64,000 nucleotides of DNA from NCBI RefSeq assembly GCF_900101595.1, contig NZ_FMYY01000018.1, positions 22,700-86,699 of the forward strand. The letters run 5' to 3'. Source of the stretch: Paenibacillus sp. cl123. Its GTDB lineage: Bacteria > Bacillota > Bacilli > Paenibacillales > NBRC-103111. A program made the position numbers and the translations under genes. Positions within the stretch are counted from its first letter, which is position 1, and the number at the start of each line of letters is the position of its first letter. This document shows, one piece after another, positions 35,191 through 43,874 of the stretch. The notes under the pieces are model-generated. The model was not told the origin of the DNA and ran no database searches. It saw only the letters and a program-made list of their open reading frames with translations.

Positions 35191-36174
35191 GTGAAAACAG
35201 TGTTCACCGGGCAGCCGGATGTCATGATTGAAGATGTCGTTTACCAGAACCCGTTGTTGTTCTTGAAAATATGGGAGATCCGCTCCGACCCGGCATCCGG
35301 CCCGGCCGCTGCGTCTGAGCGGCAGGAAGCCCCTGCCGGGCCGGACCTGGAAGCTGAGCCTTGGCTGTGGCATTTCCATAAGGAAGTTGAATTTCTCGTC
35401 ATTAAGGACGGCCGGCTCGGCGTGCAGACCAAGCATGATTACACCGTACTTGGTCCCGGCGATGTGATCGTGCTCGGCTCCTCTCAGCTGCACCGCACCC
35501 ATCGTCTATCTCCAAATGAGCCGCTGAGCTATATTGTGTTCCAGGTCGATCTGACGCAGCATTTCGACCAAAGCACGCTGCCTTACCTGAGCTCGTTCTC
35601 CGAGCATACCCAGCCTCTGAGCAAGCTGAATTACATATTCGCCGAGCAGCCGCTCGTCCGGCAGGCGGCGGGCTCTCTCGTCTTGACGATATACCGCGAG
35701 GCCCAGGAACTCGCCCGGGGTTATGAGCTGGCCGTCAGCGCCGCGATCAGGCAGCTGCTGCTGACCCTGCTGCGGGCCGATACGCGCGGCGTGCTCGGCG
35801 GCGCACTGGATGCGGATCTGGTCCGGCTGCGCCCGGCGCTTGACTATGTGGACCAGCATCTGAGCGAGAAGATTACCGTCGAGGACGTGTGCGGGCTGCT
35901 TCATCTGAGTTATCATTACTTCATTAAGCTGTTCCGCCGGGTCATCGGCCTCTCGTTCATCGACTATGTGAACTATAAGCGAGTCAAGGCGGCCGAGAGG
36001 CTGCTGCTGACGCAGAGCGTAAGCATATCCGAAGTCGGCGACCTCGTCGGCATTCCGAATATGGCGCAGTTCTACAAGCTGTTCAAGCGCCATAACCACT
36101 GCTCGCCCAAGGTGTTCAGGCAGCGCATGCAGGGCGGACATGCTCTACTGGAGGCAGCCGTCGCCCGAAGCTAG
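35191..36174 (+). CDS. AraC family regulator with cupin-type sensor domain
   Basis: 327 residues from the GTG at 35191, about 10 bases after GCGAGG; a longer ATG start at 35149 is less likely. The N-terminal AraC-binding/cupin domain includes WHFHKEVEFLVIKDG and GPGDVIVLGSSQLHRTH. The C-terminal double helix-turn-helix spans about residues 225-315 (KITVEDVCGLLHLSYHYFIKLFRR and the second helix pair in SISEVGDLVGIPNMAQFYKLFKR). It is divergent from the ThuA gene and likely activates it in response to a sugar. Confidence 0.85.
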   Translation: MKTVFTGQPDVMIEDVVYQNPLLFLKIWEIRSDPASGPAAASERQEAPAGPDLEAEPWLWHFHKEVEFLVIKDGRLGVQTKHDYTVLGPGDVIVLGSSQLHRTHRLSPNEPLSYIVFQVDLTQHFDQSTLPYLSSFSEHTQPLSKLNYIFAEQPLVRQAAGSLVLTIYREAQELARGYELAVSAAIRQLLLTLLRADTRGVLGGALDADLVRLRPALDYVDQHLSEKITVEDVCGLLHLSYHYFIKLFRRVIGLSFIDYVNYKRVKAAERLLLTQSVSISEVGDLVGIPNMAQFYKLFKRHNHCSPKVFRQRMQGGHALLEAAVARS

Positions 36175-36265
36175 GGCGAACGCATATCCGGGTGTGCTGT
36201 CTTTTCTCCGCACATGCTGTCTGCGCCAAGCAAATATAACACCGCAAAGGAGTGAGGCATGACAG

Positions 36266-37153
36266 ATGAATCGTCATCTGAGCATTCTGCAATTCAAGCA
36301 AGCCTGCGCAGATTACCACTATAGCCAGGCGCAAGCGGCCCTCAAAAATCTGGCTGCCGGTCAAGCGCATATCCTGATCGCCGAGTTCAGCGCCATGCTG
36401 GAAGTGCTCCATACCGGCATCCATTTGGCTCGGGTCTCTGCCTACAAGCAAAGCACCGTCGATGTCAAAGCTTACATGAATTCGCTCGACGCCGCGACGC
36501 TCGAAGAGCTGCGCTATCTGGAGCAGCTCGTCCAGGCCAACCGGATAGATCATCTGTTTGATATCTCCGATGCTCTGGACATCACGATCCAACCTATTCA
36601 GAAGCGTAATGAACGAGGGAGCTACGAAGCCAGAAGCTTGATCCCTTATATGAGCGAAGTGAAGCAGTTTGCGGACGGCCTCATCCAAGCCATGGTAAAC
36701 ATCTATACGAGCAGCTCCGCTCACTACGATCAATCCTGGAGAACGGTCGATCTGCACCGCGCTTCGTACTACTGCCGGGTCTGCGGAGCGCCGGTCACGA
36801 AGATCATGAGCCACCTGGGTAATCTGAGCGGTATTTCGCTCAAGGAGAAAGAAAGCTATCTCCCGCGTGCGACCTACGTTTACGGGCATGAGGTCATCAA
36901 AGCCGAGCTGCTCCCGTGGAACGGGTCCAACGAAATTACGGAGGATGAGCTTGTCATCTCCATAGATAGCTTGGGCAGAGATGTCCGCAAAGACCCCGCG
37001 CCCGGCTGCTGCGGACCGGATTCATCCGTGCTGAATGTGTTTTGCCGGGAAGGCCACCCTATCGGGAGGGAGGCGGCGGATTGTTATATGCCTCATTGTA
37101 TCCGCTTGCCGCTAACACATGTACAAAGACTTGAGACCCTGGACTTTATCTGA
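36266..37153 (+). CDS. Unrecognised protein with a C-terminal cysteine cluster
   Basis: 295 residues, soluble. The N-terminal two thirds are helical and I recognise no family. Near the C-terminus are possible metal sites: YYCRVCGAPVTK (CxxC) near residue 170 and, later, PGCCGPD, VFCREGHPIG and DCYMPHC. The arrangement suggests a zinc-binding tail. AAAGGAGTGAGG precedes the ATG. The gene lies between an AraC regulator and a convergent sulfatase and has no obvious operon partner. Confidence 0.6.
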   Translation: MNRHLSILQFKQACADYHYSQAQAALKNLAAGQAHILIAEFSAMLEVLHTGIHLARVSAYKQSTVDVKAYMNSLDAATLEELRYLEQLVQANRIDHLFDISDALDITIQPIQKRNERGSYEARSLIPYMSEVKQFADGLIQAMVNIYTSSSAHYDQSWRTVDLHRASYYCRVCGAPVTKIMSHLGNLSGISLKEKESYLPRATYVYGHEVIKAELLPWNGSNEITEDELVISIDSLGRDVRKDPAPGCCGPDSSVLNVFCREGHPIGREAADCYMPHCIRLPLTHVQRLETLDFI

Positions 37154-37296
37154 CATCAGTCTCGCCAGACGTCCGGACAGCTGTCTTCCCGGGGCGGCCA
37201 GCTATATCGCATACCGGGCAAGCCCGCTGATCCGCTTACCTGCTCCGGCCGAGAGTCCGGAGCACGCAGCTACTACATAGTTACCCAAATCGAGAA

Positions 37297-37320
37297 GGCC
37301 CATGCATAATCGCATGGGCC
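37297..37320. terminator. Stem-loop between convergent genes
   Basis: A 9-bp perfect stem (37297-37305 with 37312-37320) with a 6-base loop, extended by GAGA/TCTC. There is no T-run, so termination strength is uncertain. Confidence 0.5.
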
Positions 37321-37350
37321 TCTCGGCGCTCCAACGGAGTTCACTCTCTT

Positions 37351-37455
37351 TGAGCATTCATTCCGCATTCATTCCGCATTCATTGAGCATTCATTCCGCG
37401 TTCATCCTGCTTTCATCCTGCTTTCATTCTGCTTTCTTTCACTGAGCTTTCATTC
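37351..37455 (+). repeat. Imperfect 11-bp tandem repeat next to the sulfatase 3' end
   Basis: Copies of CATTCATTCCG and variants (CATCCTGCTTT, CATTCTGCTTT) run for about 100 bases and reach into the last codon or two of the sulfatase gene. No frame or function is evident; probably slippage-derived. Confidence 0.7.
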
Positions 37456-38835
37456 ATGCTTCTCGCGAAGGTTTGCGGTACGCAGCTCGTCGATTGTGAC
37501 GCGGCGCTGTCCCTTCTCCCTAGCTGCAGCCGGCACGATCTCCGGCGCCTCTTCGCCGGCGGCGACCATCCGCCGGATCAGCCGCTCGCGCAGATCCGCG
37601 GCAACCTCAGCGTATGATTCGAGGCCGGCCAGGTTGTCCAGCTCGTACGGGTCGGCGGTCAGGTCGTACAGGAATTCTTCGGTATACGATTCCGCCCCGC
37701 CGTCTGCGACCGCATCCTTGTGCGGAGCGGAGACGCTGTACTTGAAGCGCTTCGTGCGGATCGCGCGTCCGACCTGGGACTCGCTGATCTGCAGGAACAC
37801 CTCCTCAGGCCAGTCGGTCCGCTCCCGGCGCACGAGCGGCATGAGCGATCGGCCCTGCATCTGCTCCGGCACCCCGATGCCTGCGGCGTCGAGCAGGGTC
37901 GGCGGCACATCGACCAGACTGGCCAGCTCGCGGATCTGCCCGCCGGCCATAAAGCCCGGACCGTAGGCCGCAAGAGGCGTGCGTATCGAGCTGTCGTGGC
38001 AGGAGCGCTTGTACTCGCTGTTTCGCGTCTTGAAATGGCAGCCATGGTCCGACGTGAACAAAATAATCGTGTTCTCCTGCAGCCTGAGGCTCTTGAGCGC
38101 ATCCATCAGCCGTCCGAGCGCTTCGTCCAGCCGCTTGACCATGCCGTAGTAGCCGGGCAGATGCCGGGCCGACGTGCCCCCGAGCTCGGCCAGATCCGGC
38201 GGCACATACCGGCTTGTGTAGCGTTCGGCGTAGCCGTCGGGTGCGGGATAATCGTCCCGGTGGTTCTGGTGATGCGGCTCGATGTAGGACAAGAACAAGA
38301 AAAACGGATCGTCCTTGCGCTCGGCCACATATCGTATAGCTGCATCCGTCATCGCATCGACCCGGTATCCGGGCAGATGGACGGCTTCCTCGTCATTGTT
38401 GTACATCACCGTATCGTAGGCGTCGGAGCTGAACTCCAGCACATTGGACGCCAGCCAGTGCTCATACCCGCCGCGCTGCTCGGCCGGCACCGGCTCCTTA
38501 TTCGCCAGATGCCACTTGCCGATATAGCCAGTCGTATAACCCGCATCGCGAAAATAATGCGCGATCGTCTTCGTATCCTGAGGCAGCGGGATGCCGTTGC
38601 GGTAGCAGCCGGAAGCCGTTGCATATAGTCCCGTCTGCATGGAGGAACGCGCCGGTCCGCAGACCGGCTGGCACGTAAACGAATGATAGAAATGCGTGCC
38701 CTCGGTCGCAATCCGGTCGAAATTAGGCGTAAGCCCCATTGGATTGCCGTGTACGCCGGTCGTATCCCAGCGCTGCTGATCGGTAAAAAACACAATCACG
38801 TTCGGTCCGGCAGATCTTGGCTGTGAAATGGGCAT
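37450..38835 (-). CDS. Sulfatase
   Basis: 461 residues from the ATG at 38835 (a GTG at 38844 is the alternative). The arylsulfatase fold shows VIVFFTDQQRWD (metal-binding aspartates) near residue 14, the formylglycine motif VCGPARSS (C-x-P-x-R) near 60, GKWHLAN near 107 and FTSDHGCHF near 265. The cysteine must be oxidised to formylglycine for activity. No signal peptide is seen, so it acts in the cytoplasm on imported oligosaccharides. It lies about 50 bases after the sugar importer genes on the same strand, which ties it to use of a sulfated glycan. Confidence 0.88.
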   Translation of the reverse strand: MPISQPRSAGPNVIVFFTDQQRWDTTGVHGNPMGLTPNFDRIATEGTHFYHSFTCQPVCGPARSSMQTGLYATASGCYRNGIPLPQDTKTIAHYFRDAGYTTGYIGKWHLANKEPVPAEQRGGYEHWLASNVLEFSSDAYDTVMYNNDEEAVHLPGYRVDAMTDAAIRYVAERKDDPFFLFLSYIEPHHQNHRDDYPAPDGYAERYTSRYVPPDLAELGGTSARHLPGYYGMVKRLDEALGRLMDALKSLRLQENTIILFTSDHGCHFKTRNSEYKRSCHDSSIRTPLAAYGPGFMAGGQIRELASLVDVPPTLLDAAGIGVPEQMQGRSLMPLVRRERTDWPEEVFLQISESQVGRAIRTKRFKYSVSAPHKDAVADGGAESYTEEFLYDLTADPYELDNLAGLESYAEVAADLRERLIRRMVAAGEEAPEIVPAAAREKGQRRVTIDELRTANLREKHE

Positions 38836-38883
38836 GTCACACACTTCGCTTTCGGTAAAATTAGTGCCTTAAGGTCATTGGAA

Positions 38884-39765
38884 TTATTCCTTGACCCCTC
38901 CTGCTGTTAATCCTTCAACCATGTACCTCTGCAAAAACATGAAAGCAATCAGCAAAGGAAACGTTGCCGCGGCGGCAGCAGCCGTCGCGCCGGACCAGTT
39001 GGCCGAATATTCCCCCAGGTAAGTCAAGGAAAGACCGGGGCTAAGCGTTCTTTTGTCGATATCGCTCACCAGGGTAAGCCCGAACAAGAAGTCGTCCCAC
39101 GCGATCAGGAACGTATAAATCGCGATCGCCATAATGCCCGGCTTGGACAACGGCACGATGATGGTAAATAAGGTTTTGAACCTCGTAGCTCCGTCGATTT
39201 CAGCTGCCTCCTCCAGCTCCTTGGAGATTCCGTTAAAAAACGTTCTCATCAGCATGATGCTGAACGGCAGCGCCGTCATGGTGGAGGCCAAAACCAGCAC
39301 AGTCAGCGTATTGAGCAGGTGCAGCGCTTGATACTGCGAGTAAAGCCCGATGACCAGCGTGACGGTCGGAAACATTTGAGCGGATAAAAATAACAGGGTC
39401 AGCAGGTTGCTGCCTTTGAAGCGAAAGCGGGATAACGCATAACCAGCAAATATTGAAACGAAAATGCATAGCGCGGTTGCCCCTGAAGCGACGATGATCG
39501 TATTGCGGTAGAAGGTCAGAAAGACGGACGACCGGATGACCTCCATATAGCTTCCCAGGTAGATGTTGACCGGAAACCATTTGGGCGGCAGCTGCATAAG
39601 CTCGCTATTCGTATTCAACGATGTAATGATAATCCAATAAACGGGAAACAAGAGGAAAAGAAGCATCACGCCCAGGAGCGCATAAGTAAACCCTTCCCCT
39701 CCGCGCCGCGGCCGTTTTCGTTCCCGTGCGCCGGCCTTCGGATCAGCCAGGACCATATTGCTCAT
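38884..39765 (-). CDS. Sugar ABC transporter permease (MalG type)
   Basis: 293 residues with six membrane segments and the EAA loop EEAAEIDGATRFKTLFTIIVPLSKPG near residue 190. AGGAGG stands 8 bases before the ATG. It forms the inner-membrane channel with the preceding MalF-type subunit. No dedicated ATPase is in the operon; like most CUT1 importers of Paenibacillus it presumably shares an MsmX-type ATPase encoded elsewhere. Confidence 0.9.
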   Translation of the reverse strand: MSNMVLADPKAGARERKRPRRGGEGFTYALLGVMLLFLLFPVYWIIITSLNTNSELMQLPPKWFPVNIYLGSYMEVIRSSVFLTFYRNTIIVASGATALCIFVSIFAGYALSRFRFKGSNLLTLLFLSAQMFPTVTLVIGLYSQYQALHLLNTLTVLVLASTMTALPFSIMLMRTFFNGISKELEEAAEIDGATRFKTLFTIIVPLSKPGIMAIAIYTFLIAWDDFLFGLTLVSDIDKRTLSPGLSLTYLGEYSANWSGATAAAAAATFPLLIAFMFLQRYMVEGLTAGGVKE

Positions 39766-39777
39766 GCTTGAAGCCTC

Positions 39778-40668
39778 CTATCTCTCATCCCGATTCATGA
39801 TGCGTGTAAAAAATACGGAGAAGGTAAATAACAGTACAAGCCAGATTACGCCGATCGCAGAGCCTATCCCCATCTCATACTTGGAAAACGCCGTTTCATA
39901 GGTGAGAATAGCAAGCGAAGTCGTAGAGCCAGCCGGGCCTCCGTTCGTCAGTGTAAAAAACAGCGTAAACATCTGGAAATTATTGACGATCATAATGAGC
40001 GTAACGCTTGAAATGACCGGCTTCAGCAGCGGAAGCGTAATGTTGGTAAACAGCCTCCAGCCGCTCGCTCCGTCGATTTTGGCCGCTTCGTATAAGCTTG
40101 CGGATATATTTTGCAGGCCGGCGAGCAGCATGACCGATACGAGCGGCGTCTGTCGAAATACCGCCACGACGATAATGGAGGCAAGCGCAAAATCCGTGCT
40201 TTGCAGCCAGTTGATATTCGAGTCCATCACGCCGGTGGAAACGAGCACGTAATTCAATACGCCGTAATCGCTTTGATAAATCCACAGAAAGATAAGCGCC
40301 GTCACAATCGTCGGAATCGCCCATGGGATCATCACTATACTTCGGAAGAAAGACCGGAACCGGATGTTCCGGTTCAGCAGGAAAGCGAGCGTTAAGCCGA
40401 GCAGCAAATCTGCCGATACGGCGGCAACGACATAAATCAAAGTGATTTTTAAGGAATGATAAAAATCCGCCGAGACCATCAGCTTTTTATAATTTTCGAA
40501 ATTATTCCAGTTGACGTCCGGAGCAAGCAGGGAATAGTCCGTAAAACTCATCACAACTGATTTCACCAGCGGGCTGACAATCGTCAGCCCGAGCAGCAGT
40601 ACGGCAGGAAGCAGCAGGATCGCCGCGAACGATACATCTCTCTGATGCCTGGATAACCGCAAATTCAT
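39778..40668 (-). CDS. Sugar ABC transporter permease (MalF type)
   Basis: 296 residues from the ATG at 40668, with GGAGAG 7 bases upstream. Six membrane segments and the EAA loop YEAAKIDGASGWRLFTNITLPLLKP near residue 205. Second gene of the importer operon, 12 bases before the MalG-type gene. Confidence 0.9.
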   Translation of the reverse strand: MNLRLSRHQRDVSFAAILLLPAVLLLGLTIVSPLVKSVVMSFTDYSLLAPDVNWNNFENYKKLMVSADFYHSLKITLIYVVAAVSADLLLGLTLAFLLNRNIRFRSFFRSIVMIPWAIPTIVTALIFLWIYQSDYGVLNYVLVSTGVMDSNINWLQSTDFALASIIVVAVFRQTPLVSVMLLAGLQNISASLYEAAKIDGASGWRLFTNITLPLLKPVISSVTLIMIVNNFQMFTLFFTLTNGGPAGSTTSLAILTYETAFSKYEMGIGSAIGVIWLVLLFTFSVFFTRIMNRDER

Positions 40669-40710
40669 ATGTGTTCTCTCCATTCCTGGCAAGCTGTACC
40701 CTAGCGCGCT

Positions 40711-42054
40711 TTATTTATACAGCTCTTTTATTTTCGGCATCACGGTCGAGATGGCTTCCTCCGCGCTTTTTCCCCCTTCGGTGACAAGCACGATCATATC
40801 CGTCGACGTTTTCATCGCGTTATCGAACTTGGGATTTGCCGCCGGGAGCGGTGACGCCGATTTCATTTGAGCGTTAAATACTTTCGCATAGTCGTCCTCG
40901 TTCATTTCAGGAAGAGAGGCTATCGATTTTCTGGAGGACATAATGCCGTTAAGCTTGTGATAGATCAGCATCGCATCCTTCGATACGAGGTATTTGACAA
41001 ACTCCGCCGCTTCCGCTTTATTTTTGCTTCCCGCCGGGATAACGAGCTGATGCTCGGTGAACACCGTTTCGCTCTTGCCCGACTTGCCTACAGGCACGGT
41101 AGCGACTCCCCACTCCTTATCGTAGGCTTCGCCCTTCCCGCTCATCGTACGGAAGTTGGTGCGCCCGAAATCTCCGTCTATCAGCATGCCGAGCGCTCCG
41201 TTAGCGAACATCGGCCGCAGGTCCTTCATCATGGCTCCCTTGGGTGAAACCTTATTCGTAATCATATCTTTGACATACATCAGCGATTCCTTCAAAGCGC
41301 TGCCCTGATCGTAAACAATAGCTCCCTTGTCATCTACGAATTTGCCGCCGTAGGAATAAGCGATTCTCATCAGCATATTGCCGGTGTAGGAATCCGAAGC
41401 CCCGTTCTCTCCGATGCCATAGATCGGGTTGCCTTTGTCGTCCTTGCCCAGAGCCGCTATTTTCTTGGCCATCTCGATCATTTCATCCCAGGTTTTAGGC
41501 GGCTTCTCCGGATCAAGGCCGGCTTTCTTAAACAGCGCCTTATTCCAGAATAAAGCGTTCGGATGCGGAGCCCAAGGCATCGCCACCACTTTGCCGTCAA
41601 AGGTGACGCCGGCCTTGCTGCCGTCGACAATATCGTTAATCAGCTCTGCGCCGAGATGAGACTCCATCGGCTCGGCAATCTTGGCCCCGAAAAACGCCGG
41701 TGTGAAATTTTGGTTCGACATGGTCACATCCGGAGAGTTCCCTCCCGTAGAGCTTACCAGCACCTGATCCTTGAATTGGGCAAAAGGAATGCCGATGGAC
41801 TTCACTTTAATGTTCGGATGCTTTTTCTCGAAATCGGCAATGAGCTGATTAAAAGCCTCTTTCGTCCCTTCCTCCACCGAAATCCAGTTGGCAAACGTAA
41901 TCTCGACCTGCTTCGCTCCTGCTCCGGCATCCTTCCCGCCGTCCTTCGGCTGCGCGGAAGGCGCGGACGAGCTCCCGTCTGAACCGCACGCTGCGAGTGT
42001 CGCGGCCAAGCTCAACGAAGCTGTGCCGGCAATCCATGTTTTCCAAGTTTTCAT
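40711..42054 (-). CDS. Sugar ABC transporter solute-binding lipoprotein
   Basis: 447 residues. A lipoprotein signal with lipobox LAAC (cysteine 23) is followed by a Ser/Gly-rich linker and the family-1 binding fold (VEITFANWISVEEGTKEAFNQLIADFEKKHPNIKVK, split in the first lobe; later ALFKKAGLDPEKPPKTWDEM). It captures an oligosaccharide outside the membrane for the two permeases. First gene of the importer operon, downstream of the YesMN-type pair that probably activates it. Confidence 0.9.
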   Translation of the reverse strand: MKTWKTWIAGTASLSLAATLAACGSDGSSSAPSAQPKDGGKDAGAGAKQVEITFANWISVEEGTKEAFNQLIADFEKKHPNIKVKSIGIPFAQFKDQVLVSSTGGNSPDVTMSNQNFTPAFFGAKIAEPMESHLGAELINDIVDGSKAGVTFDGKVVAMPWAPHPNALFWNKALFKKAGLDPEKPPKTWDEMIEMAKKIAALGKDDKGNPIYGIGENGASDSYTGNMLMRIAYSYGGKFVDDKGAIVYDQGSALKESLMYVKDMITNKVSPKGAMMKDLRPMFANGALGMLIDGDFGRTNFRTMSGKGEAYDKEWGVATVPVGKSGKSETVFTEHQLVIPAGSKNKAEAAEFVKYLVSKDAMLIYHKLNGIMSSRKSIASLPEMNEDDYAKVFNAQMKSASPLPAANPKFDNAMKTSTDMIVLVTEGGKSAEEAISTVMPKIKELYK

Positions 42055-42233
42055 TTCAGGCGCCCACCTTTTTGTATGAGTAATGTCGGCTTCATCCGCC
42101 GGTTATCTTTATTTTAGAAAAATCGCGCACTCTTATTTGGTGTAATCTTCGGTTCATTTAGTCGAATATTCGGTAACGCTGCCCGCGAAAACAAGGAAAT
42201 CCTCCCTGCTTGCGCGCAGAAGAGGACTTGCCC

Positions 42234-43874
42234 TTAGTGTTTTATGAGGCTTGCTTGCCTGTATTCCAGCGGCGTCATTCCCGTCAGCTTCTTGAATACT
42301 TTAGTCAGATAGCTGCCGTCCGGGTAGCCGACCCGCTCCGCCAGCATACTGACGGTATCTTCGCCGGACCGAAGCAGCTCCTTCGCTTTTTCAATCCGGA
42401 TTTGCGTTAAATAATCGTTAAAGCTGATGCCCGTCTCTTTCTTGAACAGCTCGCTCAAATACGTTTTGTTCAAGTGGGCGACATCCGCCGCCTGCTGGAG
42501 CGAGATGCCTTCCATATACGCAGCTTCCATGAAGGCAATCACTTTCTGTATCGTTGTGGTGTAAGGCTGTTTCCTGGCTTCGGTCTCCCGGATCAGCTGC
42601 TCCATACGATCGAACAGCCATGTCTTGACCTGCTCGAAGGTGGAAAGCTCGCCTAGCTCCCGGTGAACCGCCACATCGGGCTCATAGGCGGCCGCCCGCT
42701 TCGGAGAAGCCTCCTTGCGGCGCAAAGCCTGCTGCAGCATAAGGACGATCTCCAGGCTTAACGCCTTGACCTCCTGCTCCGTGCGGTGCTTGTCCGTTTC
42801 GATTTTGTCCATTAACGCTCTGACCTTCCCCATCGCTTCCGGATAGTGACTCTGATTCATGAGCTGCGAGGCGGCGTCCATCAGCTCGGAAGCCGCTTTA
42901 TCGGGCAGCCCGCCTCCTGCGAAGGTATCCTCGTTGTGCCAGGCGATGCTTCTTTTCCCATAGAACCGTTTACGGTTCAGCGCTTCGCAGGCTTCTTGGA
43001 ATTGAACCCCCAGCCGGTCGAGACCGCCGTAGGGCAGGCTGATCCCGACAGAGGCCGACACGTGAAGGAAGTTAGTCAAGTTGGCGACAATCCGGGTGGC
43101 GTCGTACAGCGTCGATTCGCGAGCGGATCTGCTTCCCGCCCCATGCGAATTGACGAGCGCGACGAACAGGTTCGGTCCGTAGACGAGGCTGCAGCCGCTT
43201 TTTCCTTCCGTCAGCAAAGTCTCGTCTATAATGTTGATCATGGCAGACTCAAGCAGTCCTTGATCGCGAATTTTCGCCGAGCGGATGGCGTTGCGGTAAT
43301 CGTCAAGGCTGATGGCCATCACTATCAGGTTCCGGTCGTCGAGCCGAAGCCGGAACGTGTCCATTTTACTTCGAAATTCGCGAAGGGCAGCGGGCTTGCC
43401 GTGAATTAATTCAGTCAAATATAAGGAACGGAGCGCGTAATAATGATTGTTAATCGTGCTCTTGAGCGAATAAACCTCTTCCTCGCGGTCTTTCTTGAGG
43501 GCGAGCTCGGCTTGCACCTTCCGGAGCGTTTCCCGAAACTCATCGGCCGTAACCTCGGCTTTCAAGATATAGTCGCTCGCTCCGGACTTAAGCGCCTCGG
43601 ATGCATATTGAAATTCGCTGTAGGAGCTCATAATGATGGATTGCACGGAAGGAAACTCTTCCTTTAACCGGCGAATCAATTCGATGCCGTCCATCACAGG
43701 CATCTTGATATCGGTAATAACAACGTCCACAGGCTCCACGGCGCATACCGCCAGCGCCTCTTTCCCGTTGCTGCACATGCCGCGAATCTCCAATTCGTCC
43801 AGGCCCGTTTTACGGACGAGCTGCTCGATCCACTTCCGGATCTGCGGCTCGTCATCGACGATAAGTAAGTTCAT
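42234..43874 (-). CDS. Response regulator, YesN type (receiver plus AraC HTH)
   Basis: 546 residues. The start at 43874 (MNLLIVDDEPQIRKW) overlaps the kinase stop as ATGA; a longer frame to 43967 runs into the kinase gene. The receiver has DDE at residues 7-9, the phospho-accepting D in VVITDIKMPVMDG near 55 and K in LKAEV near 105. A long middle region and a C-terminal AraC double HTH (GISLQQAADVAHLNKTYLSELFKKETG, and TVSMLAERVGYPDGSYLTKVFKK) follow. Proteins of this type activate glycan-import operons; the importer starts 180 bases downstream. Confidence 0.9.
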   Translation of the reverse strand: MNLLIVDDEPQIRKWIEQLVRKTGLDELEIRGMCSNGKEALAVCAVEPVDVVITDIKMPVMDGIELIRRLKEEFPSVQSIIMSSYSEFQYASEALKSGASDYILKAEVTADEFRETLRKVQAELALKKDREEEVYSLKSTINNHYYALRSLYLTELIHGKPAALREFRSKMDTFRLRLDDRNLIVMAISLDDYRNAIRSAKIRDQGLLESAMINIIDETLLTEGKSGCSLVYGPNLFVALVNSHGAGSRSARESTLYDATRIVANLTNFLHVSASVGISLPYGGLDRLGVQFQEACEALNRKRFYGKRSIAWHNEDTFAGGGLPDKAASELMDAASQLMNQSHYPEAMGKVRALMDKIETDKHRTEQEVKALSLEIVLMLQQALRRKEASPKRAAAYEPDVAVHRELGELSTFEQVKTWLFDRMEQLIRETEARKQPYTTTIQKVIAFMEAAYMEGISLQQAADVAHLNKTYLSELFKKETGISFNDYLTQIRIEKAKELLRSGEDTVSMLAERVGYPDGSYLTKVFKKLTGMTPLEYRQASLIKH

